The notes under the pieces are model-generated. The model did no database searches. It was not told where the DNA came from and was given only the letters and a program-made list of their open reading frames with translations. A DNA stretch of 64,000 bases, from assembly GCA_963801715.1 (NCBI GenBank), contig CAWDGB010000014.1, positions 310,001-374,000 on the forward strand, read 5' to 3'. Within the stretch, counting starts at the first letter, position 1; each line of letters opens with the position of its first letter. Below, in pieces: positions 8,071 to 17,111 of this stretch. The translations under genes were made by a program, and so were the position numbers. Source of the DNA: CAVVJA01 sp963801715. GTDB lineage: Bacteria; Actinomycetota; Actinomycetes; Mycobacteriales; Jatrophihabitantaceae.

Positions 8071-9135
8071 TTGGCCGCCTACGACGCGCTGTTGCTGCTG
8101 TCCTTTGGCGGCCCGGAGCGCCCGGACGAGGTCCTGCCGTTCCTGCGCAACGTGACGCGAGGCCGGGAGGTCTCGAACGAGCGACTGGCGCAGGTGGCGG
8201 AGCACTACCAGCACTTCGGCGGCGTCTCGCCCATCAACGAGCAGAACCGTGCGCTGCTCACTGCGATCGGGAAGGACTTCACCGCTCATGGCCTCGACCT
8301 GGGCCTGTACTGGGGTAATCGCAATTGGTACCCGTACGTCGACGACACGATGCGGACGATGGTCGCAGATGGCGTCAAGCGCGCGCTTGTCCTGGCGACC
8401 AGCGCAACATCGTCCTACTCGGGGTGTCGGCAGTACCGAGAGAACCTGGCCGACGCACAGGCCGAGCTCGGGCCATCAGCTCCGCTGCTGCACAAGCTGC
8501 GCCACTACTTCGATCACCCGGGTTTCGTTGCCGCCAACGCGGACCGCGTGCGGGCCGCCCTGACCGAGTTGCCGCGGGACCGTCGCGAAGCAGCCCGCCT
8601 GGTGTTCACCGCGCATTCGATCCCGGTGGCGATGAACGCTTCGTCCGGACCATCGGGAGGTTTGTATCTCGACGAGCACCGCGAGACGGCGCGCCTGGTT
8701 GCCGAAGCGGTGCGGGGCCCACGCGCCGAGTTCGATCTGGTCTGGCAATCCCGGTCTGGTCCGTCCCGTGTGCCATGGCTGCAACCCGATATCAACGATC
8801 ACCTGCGAACGCTGGCCGCGCAGGAAACTGCGGCGGTCGTCGTCAGCCCGACGGGCTTCGTGTCGGACCATCTCGAGGTGCGATGGGACCTCGACACCGA
8901 AGCACGCGAGACCGCTGCGGAGCTGGGACTGCCCTTCGCGCGAGCGGCGACCGCTGGCACTCATCCTGCGTTCGTGGCCATGGTGCGGGAGCTGGTGGAG
9001 GAGGAGCTGTCCGGAGCGCCCCGGCGAGCGCTCGGCTCGCTGGGCATCTGTGGGCTGAACTGCCCTCCGGGATGCTGTCCGCGCCCGGCCCGGCATTCGC
9101 CGCAACCTCGGGAGGGGGTCAGGCGCGCGTTCTGA
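8071..9135 (+). CDS. hemH: Ferrochelatase (coproporphyrin III type, CpfC/HemH)
   Basis: Inserts Fe(II) into coproporphyrin III in the actinobacterial coproporphyrin-dependent heme pathway. Starts with TTG at 8071, immediately after the inhA stop; AAYDALLLLSFGGPE is the family N-terminus. The active-site histidine is His182 in FTAHSIPV and the conserved acidic helix follows. Cysteines at 119 (SSYSGCRQYREN) and at 327, 331, 335 and 336 (ICGLNCPPGCC) match the [2Fe-2S] ligand pattern of actinobacterial ferrochelatases. The fabG1-inhA-hemH order is that of M. tuberculosis Rv1483-Rv1485. Its last 17 bases overlap the convergent permease gene. Confidence 0.93.
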   Translation: MAAYDALLLLSFGGPERPDEVLPFLRNVTRGREVSNERLAQVAEHYQHFGGVSPINEQNRALLTAIGKDFTAHGLDLGLYWGNRNWYPYVDDTMRTMVADGVKRALVLATSATSSYSGCRQYRENLADAQAELGPSAPLLHKLRHYFDHPGFVAANADRVRAALTELPRDRREAARLVFTAHSIPVAMNASSGPSGGLYLDEHRETARLVAEAVRGPRAEFDLVWQSRSGPSRVPWLQPDINDHLRTLAAQETAAVVVSPTGFVSDHLEVRWDLDTEARETAAELGLPFARAATAGTHPAFVAMVRELVEEELSGAPRRALGSLGICGLNCPPGCCPRPARHSPQPREGVRRAF

Positions 9136-10321
9136 GCCGAACGAGTCGGAGGACGACACCGACGGCGAAGATCGCGAGGCCCGCGACGATGCCGGTTATC
9201 GGCAACGTGGCGACCAGCCCAGCGCAGCCGATCACTCCCAGGATTTGTACCGGTCGTGGGTACCGGCGGTCGTCGGCGGGTTGGGTGAACGCGGCCAGAT
9301 TCGCGATCAGGTAGTAGATCAGCACGCCGAACGAGGAGAACGCGATAGCTCCGCGCAGGTCCGTGAACGCCACGAGGATGCATACCAACAGACCCACGGC
9401 CAATTGAGCCCGGCGCGGTATCTGGCGCTTCGGATCCACTGCCGCAAGCCAGCGGGGCAGGTCGGCGTGCCGAGCCATCGCCAGCGTTGTCCGTCCGATC
9501 CCGGCGATGAGTGCCAACAGCGCGCCGAGTGACGCCGCGACCGCTCCGACGCGCACCAAGGGCACCGCCCAGTTCCACGATCCGGCCGCCACCGCGTCGG
9601 CCACCGGCGCGGACGACGCGGCGAGCCGCTGCGGCCCGAGGGTCGCGAGCGTCGTCAGTGCTACCGCCGCATACACGACGACGGCGATGAGCAATGCGAT
9701 GAGGATGGCACGCGGGATGGTGCGCCTCGGTTCCCGCACCTCTTCGCCGAGCGTCGCAATGCGGGCGTAGCCGGCGTACGCGAAGAAGATCAGGCCGGCG
9801 GACTGGACAACCCCGTACCAGCCGTGACCGGCGGTGGTGGGATCCCATCGCGTCCCGTGTGGTTCCCCGCCCGCCCAGGCGGCGACGACGGCGACGCCCA
9901 GGATCGCGAGCACGATGGAGACGAGGATCGCCGTCACCCGGGCCGTGCGGGTCACGCCCAGACAGGTGACGGCAGTCATCACGGCGACCGTGCACACGGC
10001 CACTGGGCGCTGCCACGCGGTCGGGATGACGTATGCAACGACGGTGAGCGCCATCGCAGCGCAGCTTGCGATCTTGCCGACGACGAAGCCCCAACCCGCG
10101 ATATAGCCCCACCACGCTCCTAGGCGCTCACGGCCGTAGATGTACGTGCCGCCGGAGGTCGGATAGGTCGCGGCGAGTTGCGCGGACGACGTGGCGTTGC
10201 AATATGCGACGACGGCGGCGATCCCGAGACCGATGAGCAACGCAGCACCAGCCGCCTGCGCCGCGGGTCCGAAGACCGAAAACACTCCCGCCCCGATCAT
10301 CGAGCCGAGACCGATGATCAC
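9119..10321 (-). CDS. APC-family amino-acid permease; start codon unclear
   Basis: Integral membrane transporter with about 12 hydrophobic segments and the APC start motif IIGLGSMIGAGVF, then YPTSGGTYIYGRERLG and EVREPRRTIPRAI. Substrate is probably an amino acid or amine; it cannot be narrowed. The first standard start is GTG at 10321, but this cuts off the conserved residues LARRLSLADAV. The frame stays open upstream, where a strong AGGGAGGT (10393-10400) lies about five bases before ACG at 10387. An ACG start, or an ATG changed to ACG, would give PKPVAAATQPTLARRLSLAD, a plausible N-terminus. It lies 90 bp downstream of the Rv1486c-like gene on the same strand. Confidence 0.87.
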   Translation of the reverse strand: MIIGLGSMIGAGVFSVFGPAAQAAGAALLIGLGIAAVVAYCNATSSAQLAATYPTSGGTYIYGRERLGAWWGYIAGWGFVVGKIASCAAMALTVVAYVIPTAWQRPVAVCTVAVMTAVTCLGVTRTARVTAILVSIVLAILGVAVVAAWAGGEPHGTRWDPTTAGHGWYGVVQSAGLIFFAYAGYARIATLGEEVREPRRTIPRAILIALLIAVVVYAAVALTTLATLGPQRLAASSAPVADAVAAGSWNWAVPLVRVGAVAASLGALLALIAGIGRTTLAMARHADLPRWLAAVDPKRQIPRRAQLAVGLLVCILVAFTDLRGAIAFSSFGVLIYYLIANLAAFTQPADDRRYPRPVQILGVIGCAGLVATLPITGIVAGLAIFAVGVVLRLVRLRTRA

Positions 10322-10410
10322 GGCATCGGCGAGGCTCAGCCGTCGCGCGAGCGTGGGCTGGGTGGCTGCCGCAACAGGTTTGGGCGTCTCCGACCTCCCT
10401 GCGGCGATTG

Positions 10411-11148
10411 CTATCCGCCCGCGTTGTAGCCGGCGACGCGGGCTCGCCGCACAGCCGTGACCAGAGGGCGCAAGGCCTCCGTGCGGGCCGCGACCCCCGT
10501 TCGGTCGATTGCCCCACCTACCGGATCGAGCAGCGCGATACGCAGCACGTCGTCCATGCGTTCGGCCTGGGCCAGCAGGGCGACAGCTCGCGATGGGTAT
10601 CCGCTCGGCAGATCGAGCCGCTCACCGGCCCGGCGGGCGTGCGCTAAGGCCTCCCCGACCTCTCCCGAGGCGCCGGATACATCCGCGGCGAGCAGGGCCC
10701 GCGCGGAGTCCCGAATGGCCTCCGCCAGCGCCTGCTGGGCCTCTCGAACGTCGATGTGGTCAGGTGGCGCCGCCTCGACGGGGAACGCCCGCCATCGCAC
10801 GTACGGGCGAGCACTGCTCGCCGGGTTAGCGGCCAAGATCTCGGGGACCAGGCCGAATCCGCCGCCGAAGACTGCTTCGCCCGCCTCCAGCGCGGCGGCT
10901 CGGAACCCGACCGGTCCGGGCACTCCACGCAAATCGCCGGGGACCGGTAGGACGGCCCGCACGTTCGCTCCGCGGGCCCGCCACTGGATCAGCGCCTCCG
11001 AGAGCGGCATGTCGGCGGTATCGTCCGCCACGATTCGATGACCCTCGTCCCCGGCGCTGGCGGCACGCAGCACCTCGTCCGACGCGGCCCGGCCGGCGAG
11101 CCACGTCGAGGTCCAGGCGGCAAGGATGCCGCAGCGAGGGGCCGACAC
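10411..11148 (-). CDS. Conserved hypothetical protein, Rv1486c-like
   Basis: A 245-residue soluble protein of unknown function, starting GTG at 11148. It begins MSAPRCGILAAWTSTWLAGR and contains GDEGHRIVADD and two helical segments rich in Ala and Arg. Its place between hemH and the NfeD gene, on the opposite strand, is exactly that of Rv1486c in M. tuberculosis, which supports orthology by position; sequence identity cannot be checked here. No catalytic motif is evident. Confidence 0.75.
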   Translation of the reverse strand: MSAPRCGILAAWTSTWLAGRAASDEVLRAASAGDEGHRIVADDTADMPLSEALIQWRARGANVRAVLPVPGDLRGVPGPVGFRAAALEAGEAVFGGGFGLVPEILAANPASSARPYVRWRAFPVEAAPPDHIDVREAQQALAEAIRDSARALLAADVSGASGEVGEALAHARRAGERLDLPSGYPSRAVALLAQAERMDDVLRIALLDPVGGAIDRTGVAARTEALRPLVTAVRRARVAGYNAGG

Positions 11149-11287
11149 CCATCCAGACTACGGGCCTGCCCTCGGGATTGATGCCAGCGACGATCACTGT
11201 CGATGCCGTCGAGGACTCGGCTATTTCTTAACCGGGGCGTGATGTATCGAACCGGCGCGGCGCAGTGGATCGTGCCAGGATTGAGTT

Positions 11288-11719
11288 GTGCCTGCTTGGC
11301 TGATCTGGGTGATCGCTGCTGGCGTGCTGGCCGGAGCCGAGACCTTGTCGATGGACTTTGTCTTGGTGATGTGCGCCGGCGGCGCGGCAGCTGGCGCCCT
11401 CACCGCGGCCGCCGGTGCACCACCTGCGATCCAGGTCCTCGTGGCGGCGTTCGTCGCTATCGGCTTGCTGGCCTTTGTACGTCCCGTCGCGCGCCGCCAC
11501 TTGGCCGGCGAAGGTGCGCAACTTATGGGCACCGAGGCGCTGATCGGCAAGCAGGCCATCGTGCTGTCCGAGGTCGATGCACATCACGGCCTGGTGCGGC
11601 TCAATGGGCAACCGTGGACGGCCCGCGCGTACGACACAACGCAGACCATGACCGCGGGAAGCACGGTACGGGTCATGGAGATCTCCGGCGCGACCGCAGT
11701 CGTGTGGCAGGAACCATGA
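11288..11719 (+). CDS. NfeD-like membrane protein (Rv1487-like)
   Basis: A 143-residue short NfeD protein: two or three membrane helices (WLIWVIAAGVLAGAE, VLVMCAGGAAAGALTAAAG, VLVAAFVAIGLLAFV) and a C-terminal OB-fold of the NfeD type (GTEALIGKQAIVLSEVD, then VRVMEISGATAVV). NfeD proteins pair with SPFH/flotillin proteins, and the SPFH gene follows after 34 bp. Together they are thought to organise membrane microdomains. Start is GTG at 11288. Confidence 0.9.
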   Translation: MPAWLIWVIAAGVLAGAETLSMDFVLVMCAGGAAAGALTAAAGAPPAIQVLVAAFVAIGLLAFVRPVARRHLAGEGAQLMGTEALIGKQAIVLSEVDAHHGLVRLNGQPWTARAYDTTQTMTAGSTVRVMEISGATAVVWQEP

Positions 11720-11753
11720 CGATCAGCCCATCCATCCTGCGGGAGGAGACCAC

Positions 11754-13343
11754 ATGGCTGCGTTGATTGCGGCGATCGTTGTCGTCGCCGTTTTGTTGAT
11801 CTTGCTGGTGCGCACGGTACGGATCGTGCCCCAGGCTCGGGCCGGCGTCGTTGAGCGACTCGGGCGTTACGTGCGCACCCAGGGACCGGGTGTCGCGATC
11901 CTGTTGCCGTTCGTCGACCGCATGCGCCCGCTGATCGACCTGCGCGAGCAAGTCGTGAGTTTCCCACCGCAGCCGGTGATCACGAGCGACAACCTGACTG
12001 TGGCGATCGACTCCGTCATCTATTTCCAGGTCACCGATCCGCGCGCGGCCACCTACGAAATCCAGAACTACATCCAGGCGGTCGAGCAGTTGACGATCAC
12101 CACCCTGCGCAACGTCGTCGGCGCGCTCAATCTCGAGGAGACGCTGACGAGCCGCGACTCGATCAACACGCAACTGCGCGGCGTACTCGACGAGGCGACC
12201 GGTCCGTGGGGAATCCGGGTCGCCCGGGTCGAGATCAAGGCGATCGATCCGCCGCCCTCCATCCAGGACGCCATGGAGGCGCAGATGCGCGCGGATCGAA
12301 ACAAGCGCGCAGTCATCCTGCAGGCCGAAGGTCAGCGGGAATCGGCGATCAAGACCGCCGAGGGCCAGAAAGCGGCGCAGATCCTGTCCGCTGAAGGGCA
12401 GAAGCAGTCGGTGATCCTCGCATCAGAGGCGGACCGCCAGTCGCGAATCCTGCGCGCGGAGGGTGAGCGAGCCGCGAGATACCTCACTGCGCAGGGCCAG
12501 GCCAAGGCCATCGAGACAACGTTCGGTGCGATCCACGCAGCCAAGCCCGATCCGGCGCTGCTCGCATACCAGTACCTGCAGGTGCTGCCGCAGATCGCCC
12601 AAGGCGACGCGAACAAGATGTGGATCGTGCCGAGCGAGTTCAGCAAGGCTCTCGAAGGGCTGGCGAAGCTCGCCGGCGGCGACGATGAGGGGGAGAAGCC
12701 GTCCTGGCTCGCGGCGACCAGCACCGGCGGTCCGAATGGCGGCGCACTGGATCTCGACACGAGCCGATGGTTCGATTCGAACCTGCCACCTGCCGCGGAA
12801 CAGCCGGAGGCGATGAACCTGCGCGCGTCTGATAGCGACATGGAGACGCGGGAAGCCCACACCGGAATGATTCCCCCCAGCGTGCTGAGGACAGATATGC
12901 CGGCGTCGGTGGCTCGAGCCGGCGAGGAGATCGATCCCGACTCGGCGGCTGCGCACGCCCAGCAGCCGCCGCCGTACCTGCAACAACCACCACCGCCGCC
13001 CCTGGTGAGGGCGGAGGACACTAGCGCCGGCTCCGAAATGACAGGTCCGGCTTGTTGCCATAAAGTTGCAACAACGTCGGATCTGAGGAGCTACTGCGGT
13101 GGCGATCGCAACGCCCGAGAGGTCAACTGGTCGACTTTCCCAGGTTCGCGATGCCTTGACTCCCGGCGAATGGCGCCGGATCGCCGGGATGGTCGCCGTC
13201 ATCGTGGGGCTTCATGTGATCGGCTTCGGGCTGTTGCTCGTGCTGGTTGCCCCACAGCACCTGTCGCTCGGCGGCCAGACGTTCGGAATCGGGCTGGGCA
13301 TCACCGCGTACACCCTCGGCATGCGCCACGCCTTCGACGTTGA
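11754..13343 (+). CDS. SPFH/Band 7 (stomatin-like) membrane protein with overlong C-terminus
   Basis: One N-terminal membrane helix (residues 2-20) is followed by an SPFH domain (VERLGRYVRTQGPGVAILLP, REQVVSFPPQPVITSDN, IYFQVTDPRAATYEI) and a coiled coil of repeated AEGQ units (residues 185-245). A proline-rich segment ends near 13010. The frame lacks a stop there and runs on through the Nur-like box and 245 bp into the nickel permease, where the translation becomes Arg/Cys-rich. M. tuberculosis Rv1488 is 381 aa; this ORF is 529. The functional protein probably ends near residue 425. It forms an operon with the NfeD gene. Confidence 0.87.
   Translation: MAALIAAIVVVAVLLILLVRTVRIVPQARAGVVERLGRYVRTQGPGVAILLPFVDRMRPLIDLREQVVSFPPQPVITSDNLTVAIDSVIYFQVTDPRAATYEIQNYIQAVEQLTITTLRNVVGALNLEETLTSRDSINTQLRGVLDEATGPWGIRVARVEIKAIDPPPSIQDAMEAQMRADRNKRAVILQAEGQRESAIKTAEGQKAAQILSAEGQKQSVILASEADRQSRILRAEGERAARYLTAQGQAKAIETTFGAIHAAKPDPALLAYQYLQVLPQIAQGDANKMWIVPSEFSKALEGLAKLAGGDDEGEKPSWLAATSTGGPNGGALDLDTSRWFDSNLPPAAEQPEAMNLRASDSDMETREAHTGMIPPSVLRTDMPASVARAGEEIDPDSAAAHAQQPPPYLQQPPPPPLVRAEDTSAGSEMTGPACCHKVATTSDLRSYCGGDRNAREVNWSTFPGSRCLDSRRMAPDRRDGRRHRGASCDRLRAVARAGCPTAPVARRPDVRNRAGHHRVHPRHAPRLRR
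13055..13071. promoter_or_regulatory. Candidate Nur (nickel-responsive Fur-family) box
   Basis: TTGCCA-TAAAG-TTGCAA matches the Streptomyces Nur consensus tTGCaa-N5-ttGCAA with one changed position. An outer repeat TTGTTGC (13052-13058) / GCAACAA (13068-13074) adds symmetry. It lies 27 bp before the GTG of a nickel/cobalt permease, which is the kind of gene Nur represses. No nur gene is in this window. Confidence 0.55.
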
Positions 13344-14223
13344 TCACATTGCCGCGATCGACAACACCACCCGCAAGTTGATGGAAGAAAAGTCCCGACC
13401 GGTGTCGGTCGGGTTCTGGTTCTCGCTCGGTCATTCGACGATCGTCTTCGCGATGTGCGTGGCTCTCGCGCTCGGCATCCGTACGCTCGCCAGCCAGGTG
13501 AGCAACGACAGCTCGACTCTTCACGATGTCACCGGAATCGTCGGCGTCTCGGTGTCGGGCACCTTCCTCATCGCGCTCGGCGTCGTCAATCTGTTCATCC
13601 TCGTCGGCATCGTGAAGATCTTCCGAAGGATGCGCAGCGAAGCGTACGACGAGGAGACGCTCGAGGACCTGCTACAGCATCGCGGTTTCATGAACCGCAT
13701 CCTGCGGCGGGTGATGGTCGCGGTTCGTAAGCCCTGGCATATGTATCCCGTGGGCGTGCTGTTCGGTTTCGGATTCGACACCGCGACCGAGATCTCCCTG
13801 CTCGTACTGGCCAGCACCGGCGCGGCATTCGTCCTGCCGTGGTATGCCATCCTCTGCCTGCCGATCCTGTTCATGGCCGGCATGTGCCTGTTCGACACGA
13901 TGGACGGGTCGTTCATGAACTTTGCCTACAGGTGGGCGTTCTCCCAGCCGGTGCGGAAGGTGTACTACAACATCACGATCACGTCGTTGAGCGTGATCGT
14001 CGCGGTCCTCATCGGTGGGATCGAGCTGCTCGGCCTGCTCGCCGACAAGTTCGAGCTGACCGGTGGCGTCTGGAACCTCGTAGGTGCCGCGGGCGACTAC
14101 CAGTACACCGGATACCTCGTGGTCGGCGTCTTCGTGGCTACCTGGGCGGTCTCGCTGCTCATCTGGCGCTACGGCCGAATCGAGGAGAAGTGGATGAGCC
14201 AGCACGCGACCGGTCGAGAGTGA
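13099..14223 (+). CDS. Nickel/cobalt permease, NiCoT (HoxN/NixA) family
   Basis: High-affinity Ni2+/Co2+ uptake protein of 374 residues with about eight membrane helices. The defining helix-II motif HX4DH is present in RHAFDVDHIAAIDN, followed by SVGFWFSLGHST and LFGFGFDTATEI, the other two family signatures. GTG at 13099 has GAGGAG about eight bases upstream. A Nur-like palindrome immediately upstream suggests repression by nickel sufficiency. Likely customers are urease, Ni-SOD, hydrogenase or cobalamin synthesis; none is encoded nearby except the B12-dependent MetH 42 kb away. It overlaps the run-on end of the SPFH ORF. Confidence 0.93.
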   Translation: MAIATPERSTGRLSQVRDALTPGEWRRIAGMVAVIVGLHVIGFGLLLVLVAPQHLSLGGQTFGIGLGITAYTLGMRHAFDVDHIAAIDNTTRKLMEEKSRPVSVGFWFSLGHSTIVFAMCVALALGIRTLASQVSNDSSTLHDVTGIVGVSVSGTFLIALGVVNLFILVGIVKIFRRMRSEAYDEETLEDLLQHRGFMNRILRRVMVAVRKPWHMYPVGVLFGFGFDTATEISLLVLASTGAAFVLPWYAILCLPILFMAGMCLFDTMDGSFMNFAYRWAFSQPVRKVYYNITITSLSVIVAVLIGGIELLGLLADKFELTGGVWNLVGAAGDYQYTGYLVVGVFVATWAVSLLIWRYGRIEEKWMSQHATGRE

Positions 14224-14233
14224 TGCCGGGTAG

Positions 14234-15505
14234 TTAGAAGTCCGTGGCGCACCACGGGGCGATCGCGGTGCCGAACATCGTGTCGGCCCGGTCCACGGCA
14301 CCTGGCGTGATTTCCTCCACCTGCCCGGCGTCGAGCTGGGCCCGCAGGCTCACGCCGCCGAGATAGCAGGACGCGAGTGCGCGCTGGCCAATCCTCAGCT
14401 CGACGGCCGCATCCGGCGACGATACGCACTCGGCGCCGTCTGGGTCGGCGCGAAGCGTAAATCGGCCGGCCGCATAACCACCGACATCGTCATCTACCAC
14501 GTCGAATGTCAGCTCGTCGGCCACGGCGTACCGGCGCGCCGACATCGCCGCCGGCACGTCAAGCACTCGTAGCCAGAGGGCGTCCGCGTGATGGGCCTGC
14601 CGGAGCGCTCGGCCGTCACCCAGCAACCATCGCACCGGTTCGTCGACCGGGCGTCCACCGAGGCGAATGCGCTCGACGAGGTCGAGGTTCGTGAGGTACG
14701 TCCAGAGGTCTCGGTAGGCGCGAGGCGTCGCGGCGCACAGATGCACGACGTCGATATCGGCAGATCCGTTGTCGTCCATGGTGCCGTTGCCCACCCAGCC
14801 GACGTAACCGTCCGGACCGTCCGCGCCGGTGTGCAGGATGAAGGTCGGTATCCGTCCGCGGATCTTGTCCGGCGTGAGCCCGTGTAAGCCGAACGTGCGT
14901 TCCCACCAAACGGCCTCGCGGTCGATGTTCCCGGCCCGCCGTCGCCGCGCCGTGTCGAAGATTTCCGGTCCGTACTTCCCAATCTCCGCCGGCTCGACCT
15001 GACGGAGCGTTCCGCCGCTTGCCGCTTCTGGCGGCAACGACGCCCCCCGCATGCGTGGATCGAGGTGATAGGAGGCCGCGAAGGTGGCTGGCGCGTACCC
15101 GAATCGACCGTAGATACCCCATTCGGCTGCGAACAGAATGGCCACGGCGTCGCCCCGTTCGCGTGCCATGTCCAGCGATTCGGACAGCATCCGGCGAAGG
15201 AGTCCGCGTCGCCGGTGGGTGCCGGCGACAGTCACCATGGTGAGCGCATCCGCTGGGACCAGCTCAGTTCCGCCGTCCCGGCCGGGAACGCTGAGACTCC
15301 GGGTCATCGTGCCCAACGTGGCCACCCAGCGTCCGTCAGCACGCACGCCCCAGTGCCTTATCCCGGGCCAGCCGCGCCGCCGCTTGGTGTCGTACTCTTC
15401 CCGTTCCTGGGGATTGGGGTCGAGCAGGAATGTCGTCGCCATGGACGCGAACCACGCCGATGCCTCTTCAACATCGACCGGATGGACGATCTCGATGTCC
15501 GCCAC
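14234..15505 (-). CDS. GNAT acetyltransferase, Eis family
   Basis: A 423-residue Eis-like protein: an N-terminal GNAT domain, a degenerate second GNAT domain and a C-terminal sterol-carrier-like domain. The acetyl-CoA loop is VTVAGTHRRRGLLRRMLSES, followed by LFAAEWGIYGRFGYAPATF. The protein ends ...ATDF; Eis enzymes use the C-terminal carboxylate in catalysis. I choose GTG at 15505 (AAGG just upstream); GTG at 15514 is also possible. The longer frame to 15799 overlaps the opposite-strand gene and looks non-coding. Eis enzymes acetylate amines, including aminoglycosides and lysines; the natural substrate is unknown. It converges on the permease with a 10 bp gap. Confidence 0.9.
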   Translation of the reverse strand: MADIEIVHPVDVEEASAWFASMATTFLLDPNPQEREEYDTKRRRGWPGIRHWGVRADGRWVATLGTMTRSLSVPGRDGGTELVPADALTMVTVAGTHRRRGLLRRMLSESLDMARERGDAVAILFAAEWGIYGRFGYAPATFAASYHLDPRMRGASLPPEAASGGTLRQVEPAEIGKYGPEIFDTARRRRAGNIDREAVWWERTFGLHGLTPDKIRGRIPTFILHTGADGPDGYVGWVGNGTMDDNGSADIDVVHLCAATPRAYRDLWTYLTNLDLVERIRLGGRPVDEPVRWLLGDGRALRQAHHADALWLRVLDVPAAMSARRYAVADELTFDVVDDDVGGYAAGRFTLRADPDGAECVSSPDAAVELRIGQRALASCYLGGVSLRAQLDAGQVEEITPGAVDRADTMFGTAIAPWCATDF

Positions 15506-15597
15506 GCTGATCACCTTGCCAGCCGCACCGGATGGCCGCAGCCGACTTTTCTCGGGGACATTGATATGCCGATTATCGCAAGAGGGAGGATGTCGGC

Positions 15598-16005
15598 ATG
15601 CTCTTCGGTAAGGAACACGTGCAGCGTTACCAGCAGACCGACGGTGCCGATGGCTACGTGTGGGCCAATGGCACCACCATTCTGCTGTTGACAACCACCG
15701 GACGGCGAAGTGGCGAGTCCCGGACGGCGCCCCTGATCTTCCAGCCCTACGGTGCGGACTATCTTGTCGTCGCGTCCAAGGGCGGCGCTGACCAGCCACC
15801 CGGCTGGTACCGCAACCTCGAGTCGAATCCGACCGTTGGCGTTCAGATCAAGGGGGACAAGTTCGTCGCACGCGCTCGGACGGCGTCGCCGGAAGAGAAA
15901 CCTGACATGTGGCGCGTCATGACCCAGGTCTGGCCCGACTACGACCGCTATCAGGACAGGACGGAGCGCGAGATCCCGGTCGTCGTCCTGGAGCGCATGG
16001 CCTGA
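15598..16005 (+). CDS. DUF385 / deazaflavin (F420)-dependent nitroreductase family protein
   Basis: A 135-residue split beta-barrel protein of the Ddn family. Key segments are LLTTTGRRSGESRTAPLIF, the F420 phosphate-binding region, then YLVVASKGGADQPPGWYRNL and NPTVGVQIKGDKF. Such proteins use reduced F420 to reduce quinones or nitro compounds. ATG at 15598 has GAGGATG nearby. It is divergent from the Eis-like gene, with 92 bp between the starts. Confidence 0.92.
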   Translation: MLFGKEHVQRYQQTDGADGYVWANGTTILLLTTTGRRSGESRTAPLIFQPYGADYLVVASKGGADQPPGWYRNLESNPTVGVQIKGDKFVARARTASPEEKPDMWRVMTQVWPDYDRYQDRTEREIPVVVLERMA

Positions 16006-16017
16006 CGAGAATCCCGA

Positions 16018-16869
16018 TCACAGCCACTTGATCGAATCGTGCAGGTACACGTAGCCGATGAAGCTGACCGCGTCGATGACGGTGTGCGCGACGGCGAGTG
16101 GCAGCACTCGGCGCGTCCGCTGGAACCACCAGCCGAAGATCACGCCCATCACCATGTTCCCGAAGAATCCACCGAGGCCCTGATACAGGTGATAGCTGCC
16201 GCGCAGTACGGCACTCGCGGCAAGTGCACGAGAGTCACTCCAACCCATCTGGCGCAGTCGGGTCAGCAGATAGCCGATGACGACGATCTCCTCGAGAATG
16301 CCGTTCTGGGCCGCCTCGAGAAGTAGCAACGGGACCCGGTACCAGATGTCGGGCAGGTTGACGACGGCCAGGCTGGCATTGATTCCCAGCTCATGGGCGG
16401 CCCACACGAGTCCGATGCCGGGAAGGCCGATCAGAGCCGCGAACCCTAGCCCGGCGATCAGGTCCGACCGCCACCGTCGGGTGTCGAGGCCGATCCCGAA
16501 GCCGGCCCCGCCCGGATCCCGGGCCAACAGGACGACGGCGAGGAACGCCGGAGCCAGTCCGTGGAGGACGTCAGCGAGGTTGTCGAGGACGTCCAGCCAG
16601 ACGTAGTTCGTGTTGGGTCCGGCGACGACGGTGGCCGTCGTCCCGGAGATACCGCCCTTGACGGTGATCTCCGCCCGCACGTAGTAGAGCAGTGCGTAGA
16701 TTCCGGACATGCCGAGTGACACGCCCAGGACACCCAGCACCTCGAGCCCGCGGTACCTCGACCGACCGATGTCGGGTGCCGTCCGGCTCTCCACGCCGGG
16801 TCCCTGCGCTGGACCGTCGCTGCTCGGCGGCGCAGCGGCTGATCGCTCGGCGGGCGCGGGCGAGGTCAC
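16018..16869 (-). CDS. CPBP-family intramembrane glutamic endopeptidase
   Basis: A 283-residue membrane protein with a Pro/Ser-rich cytosolic start and about seven to eight hydrophobic segments. CPBP/Abi (Rce1-like) motifs are visible: the di-glutamate in NGILEEIVVIGYLL, the basic/His motif in LRGSYHLYQGLGG, and the last histidine in AVAHTVIDAVSF. These proteases cleave substrates in the membrane and are linked to prenyl-protein processing or bacteriocin immunity; no specific partner is evident. It is convergent with the DUF385 gene (12 bp gap). Confidence 0.88.
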   Translation of the reverse strand: MTSPAPAERSAAAPPSSDGPAQGPGVESRTAPDIGRSRYRGLEVLGVLGVSLGMSGIYALLYYVRAEITVKGGISGTTATVVAGPNTNYVWLDVLDNLADVLHGLAPAFLAVVLLARDPGGAGFGIGLDTRRWRSDLIAGLGFAALIGLPGIGLVWAAHELGINASLAVVNLPDIWYRVPLLLLEAAQNGILEEIVVIGYLLTRLRQMGWSDSRALAASAVLRGSYHLYQGLGGFFGNMVMGVIFGWWFQRTRRVLPLAVAHTVIDAVSFIGYVYLHDSIKWL

Positions 16870-17111
16870 CGAGTCAGTGTGCCTGCTGGTGGCAGGTGCG
16901 TCCTAGGGGACCACTGGTTCGTGCTGTGCAGGAGCCATGAATCTATAGACTCCGGATGGCGGTCGGTCGTCACAAAGCGCGGTGGCAGCGGTAGCCGTGT
17001 CACGCGCGCTCAACATCGCGACGCGTGATCGGTTGACTACGGGACGACGCGGGGCTGGATACGCAGAGCGCTATTGCGTGCGCAAGCCCATCATGCAATA
17101 CAGTTCATACG

